A stretch of DNA of 64,000 nucleotides from NCBI GenBank assembly GCA_036960375.1, contig JBALVY010000001.1, positions 558,001 through 622,000 of the forward strand, in the 5' to 3' direction. Position 1 is the first letter of the stretch; every line of letters starts with the position of its first letter. The translations under genes were made by a program, and so were the position numbers. Positions 45,036 to 52,405 of this stretch are shown here, piece by piece. The notes beneath the pieces are model-generated. The model worked only from the letters and a program-made list of their open reading frames with translations, did no database searches and had not been told where the DNA came from. The DNA is from CAWVSB01 sp036960375. GTDB lineage: Bacteria > Pseudomonadota > Gammaproteobacteria > Pseudomonadales > CAWVSB01.

Positions 45036-45062
45036 AAAAAAAACGGCGGGTATACCGCCGTT
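45036..45062 (-). terminator. Rho-independent terminator (minus strand)
   Basis: Arms AACGGCGG (45042-45049) and CCGCCGTT (45055-45062) enclose a 5-base loop. On the minus strand a run of eight T follows the stem, ideal for ending the transcript of the methyltransferase gene at 45081-45878. On the plus strand it could also stop the reductase transcript, less efficiently. Confidence 0.85.
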
Positions 45063-45080
45063 AAAGGGAATATGCTTTGT

Positions 45081-45878
45081 CTATGGTTTACTGAATTTCA
45101 ACACGGCGCGGGAAGTTTTACCGCGATAGGCGGGCATCATTGCCATGCCCTTTAGGTCGTCCTCGGTATTGAGTAATACGTCACTCTCAGATTCGAACAC
45201 AAAGCCCGCTGCCAAAAAATCTCGCTTGATCAGTTCCGGATCGATCCGGTGTAGCTTCGGTACCACGGCGGGGTCGGCGTCGGCTTGTGCTATATGGTCT
45301 ATTACGCCGACTGTTCCGCCTGCACGCGTCGCTGCAAATACCTGTGCCAGCATGGCTGGGCGATCTACTTTTTCCCAGCCGCGAAACCCATCAATGTAAT
45401 AAATGTCATGGTAGGCAAGGCTGAACAGCACCACATCGAACGCGTCTGTCGGCAGTATTAATGCGTTATTGGGGGCTATCAATACCTCGACGTTGTTGAG
45501 GCGATCATCTCCATAGCGGATGGCGCGCTCTTCGGCGGTCATCCCGGCGTACACGGTATTGTTGTGTGCGACCACCCGGCCCTTTTCACCTACTGTGTAG
45601 GACAGCATCTCAGTGTAGTAACCACCGCCCGAGTACATATCCAGTACGCTCTGGCCGGGTTGAATAGAGAAGAACTGCAAGATATCTGCAGGTTTGCGCT
45701 GAGTATCGCGCACCGTGTCCTTTTCCGGACGATTCGGATTCGTGACAGCGGCGGTGATGATCTCAGCTTGTGATGTGGCGGGCGGCACGTCGGCTGTAGC
45801 GGCGCAGGAAATTAACGTGGCGCAGGCTGCCAGCTGCACTATGTGATTTTTGAGGGCGAAACGGCGAAGGTTTAACAT
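45081..45878 (-). CDS. Exported COG4798-type predicted methyltransferase (lipoprotein signal)
   Basis: 265 residues. An N-terminal signal ends in LISC, a good lipobox, so the protein is probably lipid-anchored in the periplasm. The core resembles class I methyltransferases: SVLDMYSGGGYYTEMLSYTVG (motif I), DAFDVVLFSLAYHDIYY, and AGGTVGVIDH. Proteins of this kind are widespread in proteobacteria with no proven reaction, and SAM is not expected outside the cytoplasm. It is upstream-coupled to nothing; the NmrA-like gene 16 bp before it shares its direction and likely its transcript. Confidence 0.8.
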   Translation of the reverse strand: MLNLRRFALKNHIVQLAACATLISCAATADVPPATSQAEIITAAVTNPNRPEKDTVRDTQRKPADILQFFSIQPGQSVLDMYSGGGYYTEMLSYTVGEKGRVVAHNNTVYAGMTAEERAIRYGDDRLNNVEVLIAPNNALILPTDAFDVVLFSLAYHDIYYIDGFRGWEKVDRPAMLAQVFAATRAGGTVGVIDHIAQADADPAVVPKLHRIDPELIKRDFLAAGFVFESESDVLLNTEDDLKGMAMMPAYRGKTSRAVLKFSKP

Positions 45879-45894
45879 GTTGTTCTCCAGTATT

Positions 45895-46752
45895 TTAGTT
45901 CAGGAACAGGTTCCAAAGGTTTAATCGGTTGGGGTCATAAGCAGTAAAGGTTTTGCCTATCGTGTCGTCGTCCGCCAGTGATGCTACCACTAGCTGCGCT
46001 AGGTCCTTGCGTCCCATGTAACTGAAGGACTCGGCGTCTTCCGTAAGTCGGGCTGTGCCCGTTGTTGGCCCTTTTGATAGGCCGCCGGGACGAATAATAG
46101 TGTAGTCGAGGCCGCTTAGCCTAAGGTGGTCCTCTGCTTTCTCTTTCAACGGAATCACTTCCTGATGCCCGCGGCGCGCCATCGGCGGCAGGCCTTCCCA
46201 GGACTTGCCAGGTCCGATGACGGTCACCAACAACATGCGCTCTACTCCCGCATTCTTGGCTGTGTCAATGATGTTGCGATTGCCAATGAAGTCGGGACGC
46301 TTATTAGGGTCCATTTTGGTCTGACCCTCGATCAGCGAGCTGATGAAATTCTTGCGGGTGGGGAGGTCCTTGGAGGACGTTCCCAAGGTTGAGATAACCG
46401 CATCGAACTTAGCTGAATTCATGATCGCAGCTAACTCGTCCTGCTTCATAGCGTCGCCCACGGCTTTGCGGATACCCAGTTCATCCAGAGCGGCAGTATT
46501 GGAAGTCGGGCGCACCAGCGCAGTCACTTCAACGCCCTGGGACTGAAGAACCCGCACAATTTCCAGGCCGGTACCTCTAGTACCGCCGACAACCAGCACC
46601 CTGCGTGTTTCAAGCGGGGTCGGGCTAAGGCTTTGGAACGAATCAGGTGTGTGGTAGATACCGCTCATCATAGCTACGTATGCCGCGGCAATCAGGAATA
46701 GGCCGAGCGATAGGAATAGGATGGTTTTACCTAGAATTTTTAACAGCCACAT
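45895..46752 (-). CDS. Membrane-anchored NAD(P)-binding NmrA/atypical SDR protein
   Basis: 285 residues. One N-terminal membrane helix (about residues 8-30) precedes a Rossmann domain with VLVVGGTRGTGLEIV (near 52-66), ALVRPTSNTA, VISTLGTSSKD and YTIIRPGGLSKGP. It is a relative of the exported protein at 39289. Topology (domain inside or outside) cannot be fixed from sequence alone; an uncleaved anchor with few flanking charges leaves both open. First gene of a minus-strand pair with the lipoprotein methyltransferase; one cluster motif lies upstream. Confidence 0.82.
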   Translation of the reverse strand: MWLLKILGKTILFLSLGLFLIAAAYVAMMSGIYHTPDSFQSLSPTPLETRRVLVVGGTRGTGLEIVRVLQSQGVEVTALVRPTSNTAALDELGIRKAVGDAMKQDELAAIMNSAKFDAVISTLGTSSKDLPTRKNFISSLIEGQTKMDPNKRPDFIGNRNIIDTAKNAGVERMLLVTVIGPGKSWEGLPPMARRGHQEVIPLKEKAEDHLRLSGLDYTIIRPGGLSKGPTTGTARLTEDAESFSYMGRKDLAQLVVASLADDDTIGKTFTAYDPNRLNLWNLFLN

Positions 46753-46857
46753 TATTCTTTTCTCCGTGTGGGAGGCGTCGTAAGGGAAAGTTCGATCGCC
46801 TTTGCAGATTCTGTAAGAACGGCCAAATATTGGTCGTTGGCCATGAAACTAACAATA

Positions 46858-46871
46858 AGCCCGCATGGTGG
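46858..46871 (-). promoter_or_regulatory. Cluster operator motif between NmrA-like gene and racemase-family operon
   Basis: AGCCCGCATGGTGG on the plus strand is CCACCATGCGGGCT on the minus strand, fitting CCRC-N3-GYGG-GCT. It lies between divergent starts at 46752 and 46952/47025. Sixth and rightmost site. Confidence 0.6.
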
Positions 46872-46951
46872 TCTCGTTGACCCGATAGCCCCGGTTGCAG
46901 GTACCATACCGCCACGGTCTAGTTGATACAAAATATTTGAAGATCGAATTC

Positions 46952-47008
46952 ATGGAAACCTGTGATGTGCTGGTTGTTGGCGCAGGGCCCGTTGGAACTA
47001 TTGAATAG
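46952..47008 (+). pseudogene. Stub of an FAD monooxygenase gene (first 18 codons)
   Basis: ATG GAA ACC TGT GAT GTG begins a frame that reads METCDVLVVGAGPVGTIE and stops. VVGAGPVG is the GxGxxG FAD-binding start of a flavoprotein monooxygenase. Nothing after it continues the domain; instead an AGGGGAG box and the racemase-family start follow at once. A deletion that removed the rest of the gene is the best explanation. The piece may now act only as a leader. Confidence 0.7.
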
Positions 47009-47024
47009 AGAAGGGGAGTTAAAT

Positions 47025-47771
47025 ATGACTGATGTACGTGGCTGGAGAGCCAAGTTCGGTGTCTTGGGGCCGTCAACCAATACTATTGTGCAGCCCGATT
47101 TTGACGACTTGCGCCTGCCTGGTGTGACCAACCATTACAGTCGCATTGTGGTGCAGAATGCCAATGCTATGTCCGATGAGACCTTCATGGCCGGTACCCA
47201 GGAAATTTCCACGCATACACTGGAAGCCGTGCGTGGTGTGCTCACTTGTGCGCCGGACTATCTAGTTATGGGTATGTCGGCGGTGACCTTCTATGGCGGC
47301 GCCGAAGGCGCGGCCGAGTGGAAGAAGAACGTGGTGGACAACGCCGGGCTGGATATTTCCATTGGCTCGGAGTCGCTAGTGGCTGCCATCGAGGCTTATG
47401 GTGGGATTAAACGGGTGGCATTTCTGTCGCCGTACTTTCCTGTTGCCAACGCCGAAGTAGCCAACTATCTCTCGGATTTTGGTATTGAGACTGTGCGCGA
47501 TGTTTGCCTGCGCTGTCCTAGCTGGACCTCCATTGCCGAGGTTGCCGAGGATACACTGGTTGACACTGTGGCATCGCTGGACGGCGACGATGTCGACGCA
47601 ATCCTGCAGGTAGGCACCAACCTGTCCATGCTAAGCCTGGCGGGCAAGCTGGAAAAACAGCTAGCCAAGCCGGTGATCGCGATTAATGCAGCCACCTACT
47701 GGCACGCGCTTCGCGCGAATAATATTACCGACAAAATTTCGGGCTTTGGCCGCCTGCTTGAGGAGTTCTAG
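47025..47771 (+). CDS. Maleate isomerase/arylmalonate decarboxylase-family protein lacking both catalytic Cys
   Basis: 248 residues from the ATG at 47025 behind AGGGGAG (47011-47017). The overall family pattern is clear: GWRAKFGVLGPSTNTIVQPDF at the start, DYLVMGMSAVTFYGG, and AILQVGTNLSMLSL...KPVIAINAATYWHALR at the end. Maleate isomerases use a Cys pair near residues 76 and 194. By eye those positions are Met84 (GMSA) and Gly197 (VGTN) here. Activity is therefore uncertain; a decarboxylase, lyase or binding role is possible. Followed 1 bp later by the deacetylase-fold gene. Confidence 0.8.
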   Translation: MTDVRGWRAKFGVLGPSTNTIVQPDFDDLRLPGVTNHYSRIVVQNANAMSDETFMAGTQEISTHTLEAVRGVLTCAPDYLVMGMSAVTFYGGAEGAAEWKKNVVDNAGLDISIGSESLVAAIEAYGGIKRVAFLSPYFPVANAEVANYLSDFGIETVRDVCLRCPSWTSIAEVAEDTLVDTVASLDGDDVDAILQVGTNLSMLSLAGKLEKQLAKPVIAINAATYWHALRANNITDKISGFGRLLEEF

Positions 47772-47772
47772 T

Positions 47773-48687
47773 ATGGATTATCCCTATGTACCAATCTGTG
47801 ACAGAGGGCCGCTGTCATTTCCTGATGGCAAACGGGTTGCGCTTATTATGACGTTCAATCTAGAGACCTGGGACCTGGTAAAGGAAACCGATCAACCTTA
47901 TTACGCCGGTGGCCCGGCGATTCTGCCCAATACGTTGCCGGGGAACATTCCCGATTATCCAAACTACTCATGGCGGGAGTACGGCCAGCGGGTGGGCATC
48001 TGGCGCCTGTACGAGCTTTTCGACAGCCTGGGTGTGGCCGCCAGTTGCACCACCAACGCGGTGACGTTTGAGCGCCGCAATCCGATGGTGAAGGCCTGTC
48101 TCGATCGCGGCTGGGAACTGCTTGCACATAATTATGAGCAGGGTGAATTACTAACAGACTACGCTCATGACCCGGAGCGGGAGCGGGCAGTGATCGACAA
48201 AACGATCGATATCTATACCCGGCATGTGGGGCGCAAGCCTTTGGGGTGGTTGTCGTCATCCTTGCGGGGCACACTCAATACCGCTGCGATCCTCGCAGAG
48301 CGCGGCTTTCTGTTTTACTGCGACATTATGAATGATGACCAGCCATACATGATCGATACCGAGGCAGGCCAGATTGTTTCCATTCCCTACTCAAATGAAA
48401 TCAACGATTTCACCATTCTCACCCGAAGTAATCATACTACCGACCAGTACCGAGACATTCTGATTGAGGAGCTCGATGTGCTCTACCAGGAAGGTGCGAC
48501 CAGTGGCCGTATTATGAATGTGGGTTTGCACCCGCATGTGAGCGGGCGCGCCTATCGCGTGAGAGCCGTTCGAGAGTTTATTGAGCATGCCAAGAGCCTG
48601 GACGGGGTCTGGTGGACGACGCGCGAAGAGCTGGCGCGCTGGTATCTTGAAAATAGACAAGGTCATATGGATGCCTCCAATGCATAA
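47773..48687 (+). CDS. Polysaccharide-deacetylase-fold protein (PuuE/allantoinase-like subgroup)
   Basis: 304 residues from the ATG at 47773 behind AGGAG, one base after the preceding stop. It shows the NodB-type barrel: ALIMTFNLETWD where NodB enzymes have TFDDG, LLAHNYEQGELL in place of the metal-binding H-x(3)-H motif, GWLSSSLRGTLNTAAIL, and GLHPHVSGRAYRVRAVREFIEHA near the end. The variant resembles PuuE-like C-N hydrolases rather than carbohydrate deacetylases. With the isomerase-family neighbour it could act on an amide from ring cleavage (inference). Confidence 0.8.
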   Translation: MDYPYVPICDRGPLSFPDGKRVALIMTFNLETWDLVKETDQPYYAGGPAILPNTLPGNIPDYPNYSWREYGQRVGIWRLYELFDSLGVAASCTTNAVTFERRNPMVKACLDRGWELLAHNYEQGELLTDYAHDPERERAVIDKTIDIYTRHVGRKPLGWLSSSLRGTLNTAAILAERGFLFYCDIMNDDQPYMIDTEAGQIVSIPYSNEINDFTILTRSNHTTDQYRDILIEELDVLYQEGATSGRIMNVGLHPHVSGRAYRVRAVREFIEHAKSLDGVWWTTREELARWYLENRQGHMDASNA

Positions 48688-49315
48688 AAGTACCCGAAGG
48701 AATTTTTTGGTCTTCGTGGGTATCATGTTGCTGGGGCTGATACCCAGCGAGATCTACTTGTTGTCAGCGGGGTTCAGTGACGACAGTCTGAATATGGTGC
48801 TGCGGCAAACGGCCCGCTCCAGTCTCTTGTTCTTTTTGCTGGCCTTTGTTGCCACGCCATTGCGTCAACTCGTGGATCTTCCTGTGGCTCGCTGGTTAGT
48901 GCGTCACCGGCGTTCGCTGGGCCTCGCGTTTGGCGGTATGCAGAGCGCGCACCTCCTGTTAATCGCCTGTCGGTACGCGGCGATTCCCGGCGTAGATTTA
49001 AATCCGATAGTGGGGACCATTGGTGGCACAGCCTATCTGCTGATGTACCTGATGGTTGTTACTTCCTTCAACGCGCCGCGGCGGTTTATAAGCGCAGTGG
49101 CTTGGCAGCGCCTGCACAAGGTGGGGCTGTACTATAACGGATTTCTCTTTTTGGCCATGCTACCACCGGGCGCAGATGAGCAGTTGCTGAACCCTGGCCG
49201 TGCTGTACTGATCGTACTGACGACCATCGCCGTGTTAGTCCGGGTGGCAGAGTTCGCGAGTCACTGGCGTAAATCCAGAACGGCAAAGCAACGTGCGGTA
49301 GGCGAATCCTTGTGA
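48671..49315 (+). CDS. Ferric-reductase-like (MsrQ/YedZ-type) haem membrane protein
   Basis: About 214 residues with six membrane helices. It begins inside the previous gene (17-bp overlap); ATG at 48671 has AAGG eight bases upstream, and 48680 is an alternative. The ferric-reductase-like domain is marked by the His-containing helices MQSAHLLLIACRY and AWQRLHKVGLYYNGFLF, which would hold haem b. MsrQ-type proteins pass electrons from the quinone pool or flavin to the periplasm. It could feed the exported redox proteins of this cluster. Last gene of the GC-rich region. Confidence 0.78.
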   Translation: MPPMHKSTRRNFLVFVGIMLLGLIPSEIYLLSAGFSDDSLNMVLRQTARSSLLFFLLAFVATPLRQLVDLPVARWLVRHRRSLGLAFGGMQSAHLLLIACRYAAIPGVDLNPIVGTIGGTAYLLMYLMVVTSFNAPRRFISAVAWQRLHKVGLYYNGFLFLAMLPPGADEQLLNPGRAVLIVLTTIAVLVRVAEFASHWRKSRTAKQRAVGESL

Positions 49316-49403
49316 TATTGCGAATGAAGATATATGAAAGTTTTGGGCTGGAAAAATAGGCAAGATAACGTGATTTTGACAAGTCTGATTCGAGAGGTAT
49401 GAA

Positions 49404-51341
49404 ATGGAAAATAGTTTGAAAAGAGTGGATCTAGCGGATTCACTCTCAATTTCCCGTCGCCGTTTTGTTACAGGGGCTACTGCAAGTGGTGTGCTATTGG
49501 GCTTGGGGCTGGGCTCGACGTTGTCTTTAGCATCGGCCCAAAGCCGTACAGGACCAACGACTCTGCGCGGGAGGGAATTTGACCTCAATATCGGCTATCA
49601 ACCCGTTAACTTCACGGGTAAAAATCGTATGGCCACTGCCGTCAATGGGTCGGTGCCCGCGCCGATATTACGTTGGCGCGAGGGAGACCGGGTCACCTTG
49701 CGAGTAAAAAACAACCTTGCAGAAGATAGCTCTATTCATTGGCACGGCCTTATTTTGCCAACAGATATGGATGGTGTGCCAGGGCTGAGTTTTGGTGGCA
49801 TTAAGCCGGGTGAAACTTTCGAATACCAGTTTGATATTAATCAAAGCGGCACCTATTGGTACCACAGTCATTCTGGATTCCAGGAACCGACGGGTCTGTA
49901 TGGTGCCATCATTATTGATCCTAAGGAGCCAGATCCTGTCAGCTATGATCGGGATTATGTGGTCATGTTGTCGGATTGGTCTGATGAAGATCCGCAAGAT
50001 ATCTATGCTAAGTTGAAAAAGCTTAGTCATTATTACAACTTCCGCGAGCGCACGGCAGCTGACGTCTGGCGCGACATTAAGGCCAAGGGTATTACGCAAA
50101 CATGGAACGATCGCGCCATGTGGAATCAGATGCGGATGAGTGATCGCGATATATCCGATGTAACGGGTTACACCTACACCTATCTGATGAATGGCGTGAC
50201 ACCGGATGAAGGCTGGGTCGGACTGTTTAAACGAGGCGAAAAGGTGCGCTTGCGCTTTATCAATGGCTCGGCAATGACATTGTTTGACGTGCGTATTCCA
50301 GGTTTGAAAATGACGGTTGTGGCCACTGACGGTCAGAATATAGAGCCGGTGACCGTTGATGAATTTCGTATCGGCGTTGCAGAGACCTACGATGTGGTTG
50401 TAGAACCAAGTGATGACAGCGCGCATACCATTTTCGCTCAAAGTATTGATCGTACAGGTTATACGCGAGGCACGTTAACGCCAGATATTGGGTTAACTTC
50501 AGTGGTACCCAGCATGGATGCAGCGCCGATTTTAGCTCACCGGGATATGGGCATGAATCACAGTATGCACGGAACGGCAGATATGGCCGACATGGGTGGC
50601 ATGGATCATAGCTCCCATCAGATGAACGAGAAGCCAGCTATGGATCATAGCGCCCATCAGATGAGCGAGAAGCCAGCGATGGATCATAGCTCTCATCAGA
50701 TGAGCGAGAAGCCAGCGATGGATCATAGCTCTCATCAGATGAGCGGCATGAAAACAATGGAGCCTAAAATCCATGGGGAAACCTTAGGAAAAGCAGGTTT
50801 CGGTAGCAGCCGTGAAATAACCCACGTTGCCAGCGAGCAGGGGCCTCACGTCGATATGCGTGCAGCGGCACCGCAGAGTGGTTTGAATGACCCAGGTATT
50901 GGTTTGCGAAATCACCAGCAGGAGCACGGACGAAGAGTACTGACGTATGCTGATATTAAAAATCTCTACCCCACCCAAGATCCACGTGAACCCACCCGAG
51001 AAATAGAGCTGCACTTAACAGGCAATATGAGCCGGTATATGTGGTCGATGAACGGGATTAAATTTTCTGATGCCGATCCTTTAGAGTTGAAATACGGTGA
51101 GCGTGTTCGTATTACTCTGGTCAACGACACTATGATGAGTCACCCCATGCATTTACATGGTATGTGGAGTGAGCTGGAAACCGGCGATCCCAAACATCTT
51201 CCGCGTAAGCATACGGTTATCGTACAGCCAGGATCAAAAATCAGTTATTTGGTGACGGCTGATGCCATTGGTCGCTGGGCCTATCACTGCCATCTGGTCT
51301 ATCACATGCCGGGTATGTTCCGTGAAGTTCGGGTGAGCTAA
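49404..51341 (+). CDS. copA: Multicopper oxidase, copper resistance protein CopA
   Basis: 645 residues. A Tat signal (SRRRFVTGATASGV, residues 17-30, cleavage after ASA) is followed by three cupredoxin domains. Copper-binding motifs: HWHG (near 112), WYHSHSG (near 152), HPMHLHGMW (near 580) and HCHLVYHMPGM (near 628). Residues 400-451 hold four 13-residue Met/His-rich repeats, typical of CopA Cu(I) binding but unusually regular here. It oxidises Cu(I) to Cu(II) in the periplasm. GAGAGG precedes the ATG. GC content drops compared with the cluster to its left. copB follows 13 bp later. Confidence 0.93.
   Translation: MENSLKRVDLADSLSISRRRFVTGATASGVLLGLGLGSTLSLASAQSRTGPTTLRGREFDLNIGYQPVNFTGKNRMATAVNGSVPAPILRWREGDRVTLRVKNNLAEDSSIHWHGLILPTDMDGVPGLSFGGIKPGETFEYQFDINQSGTYWYHSHSGFQEPTGLYGAIIIDPKEPDPVSYDRDYVVMLSDWSDEDPQDIYAKLKKLSHYYNFRERTAADVWRDIKAKGITQTWNDRAMWNQMRMSDRDISDVTGYTYTYLMNGVTPDEGWVGLFKRGEKVRLRFINGSAMTLFDVRIPGLKMTVVATDGQNIEPVTVDEFRIGVAETYDVVVEPSDDSAHTIFAQSIDRTGYTRGTLTPDIGLTSVVPSMDAAPILAHRDMGMNHSMHGTADMADMGGMDHSSHQMNEKPAMDHSAHQMSEKPAMDHSSHQMSEKPAMDHSSHQMSGMKTMEPKIHGETLGKAGFGSSREITHVASEQGPHVDMRAAAPQSGLNDPGIGLRNHQQEHGRRVLTYADIKNLYPTQDPREPTREIELHLTGNMSRYMWSMNGIKFSDADPLELKYGERVRITLVNDTMMSHPMHLHGMWSELETGDPKHLPRKHTVIVQPGSKISYLVTADAIGRWAYHCHLVYHMPGMFREVRVS
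50601..50756 (+). repeat. Four 39-bp tandem repeats inside copA (Met/His-rich)
   Basis: Units at 50601-50639, 50640-50678, 50679-50717 and 50718-50756 each begin ATGGATCATAGC and encode MDHS(S/A)HQM plus a 5-residue linker (NEKPA, SEKPA, SEKPA, SGMKT). Units 2-4 are almost identical at the DNA level, pointing to recent expansion. They add copper ligands. Confidence 0.9.
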
Positions 51342-51354
51342 GGAGAATTAACCA

Positions 51355-52107
51355 ATGACGCCATCTATAAAACAAGTAACAAAATTACCGGCGAACAAAT
51401 TTAGGGAATACTTGCCTGCATTAGCGATCTTTTTACTGTTCGGATCAGCCGGTTCAGCGGTAGCCAGCAGCAAGGATGATCCTCTATTGGGCAAGGTTCT
51501 GATAGACCAGCTAGAGGTGCGTGATGCCGATGAAGGCAATCCAGTGGTACTAGAGGGGCAGGCTTGGATTGGAAAAGACCTTCAGAAAATTTGGTTCAAA
51601 GCAGAGGTAGAGCGCGCGGGTAGTGAAACCGAAGAAGCGGAATTGCAAGCGCTGGTTAGCCGGGCAATTGCTCCGTACTGGGATATGCAAATTGGATTGC
51701 GACAGAATTTTGAGCCGACACCCAGTAGAAGCTGGGCGGTCATTGGCGTTCAAGGTCTCGCTCCGTATTTCTTTGAAATCGATACAGCATTGTTTGTCGG
51801 AGAGGGCGGGCGCACTGCGTTTCGACTGGAGGCAGAGTATGAAATATTGCTTTCCCAGCGGCTGATTTTGACCCCCGAGATTGAAGTAAATGTGCATGGC
51901 CAAAACGATGCCGACCTTGGTATAGGTTCCGGATTATCTGACATTGAGGCAGGTCTCAGACTTCGGTATGAAATTCGTCGTGAGTTTGCACCCTATATCG
52001 GTGTCAACTGGAACAAGTCCTTTGGTAATACCGCAGATTTAGCACGTAAAGCAGGGGAAGACATCGATGATCTAGTGTGGGTGATTGGGGTGCGGGCGTG
52101 GTTTTAA
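51355..52107 (+). CDS. copB: Copper resistance outer-membrane protein CopB
   Basis: 250 residues. An N-terminal signal (hydrophobic stretch about 20-38) precedes the CopB barrel: YWDMQIGLRQNFEPTPSRSWAVIGVQGLAPYFFEIDTALFVGEGGRTAFRLEAEYEIL in several parts, and a C-terminal aromatic residue (VRAWF). The Met-rich N-terminal linker found in longer CopB proteins is absent. It resides in the outer membrane and works with CopA in periplasmic copper handling. Transcribed with copA; a strong terminator follows at 52331. Confidence 0.9.
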   Translation: MTPSIKQVTKLPANKFREYLPALAIFLLFGSAGSAVASSKDDPLLGKVLIDQLEVRDADEGNPVVLEGQAWIGKDLQKIWFKAEVERAGSETEEAELQALVSRAIAPYWDMQIGLRQNFEPTPSRSWAVIGVQGLAPYFFEIDTALFVGEGGRTAFRLEAEYEILLSQRLILTPEIEVNVHGQNDADLGIGSGLSDIEAGLRLRYEIRREFAPYIGVNWNKSFGNTADLARKAGEDIDDLVWVIGVRAWF

Positions 52108-52330
52108 CGGTCTTTAGGGAATAGAGGTTGAAGGAGCTGTGGCAAAATCGGTGCCTAGGATTGGTTAATTACATTAGTACCTGTCTAGGCTCCATCTCAA
52201 GCTCTTTTCTAGACGGAAATGAGATCAGAGAGCTTAAAGGTTTCGATCGAGATTAGTGAGAGGATTAGCGATGAGCCAAGCCCGGATTTTTCTGTTGGTC
52301 CCCTGATAGTCCCTGCTTGGTCCCTAAACG

Positions 52331-52368
52331 AAAAAGGCCGGAATATATTTAAATATTCCGGCCTTTTT
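52331..52368. terminator. Strong bidirectional rho-independent terminator
   Basis: 16-bp perfect arms (52331-52346 and 52353-52368) with a 6-base loop. The stem starts with five A and ends with five T, so it works in both directions: after copAB on the plus strand and after tRNA-Leu on the minus strand. The rest of the 298-bp gap (52108-52405) has no gene. Confidence 0.92.
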
Positions 52369-52405
52369 CTTGTCTATAAATCTTTATATATCAATGGTAT
52401 ATGTG

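Noticed and set aside
49375..49403. TTGACA with a TATGAA hexamer just before copA
   Set aside because: The -10-like hexamer touches the copA ribosome-binding site and start, leaving no room for a leader; more likely coincidence.
50601..50756. Regular 39-bp repeats as CRISPR or VNTR outside genes
   Set aside because: They are in frame within copA and encode Met/His copper-binding repeats.
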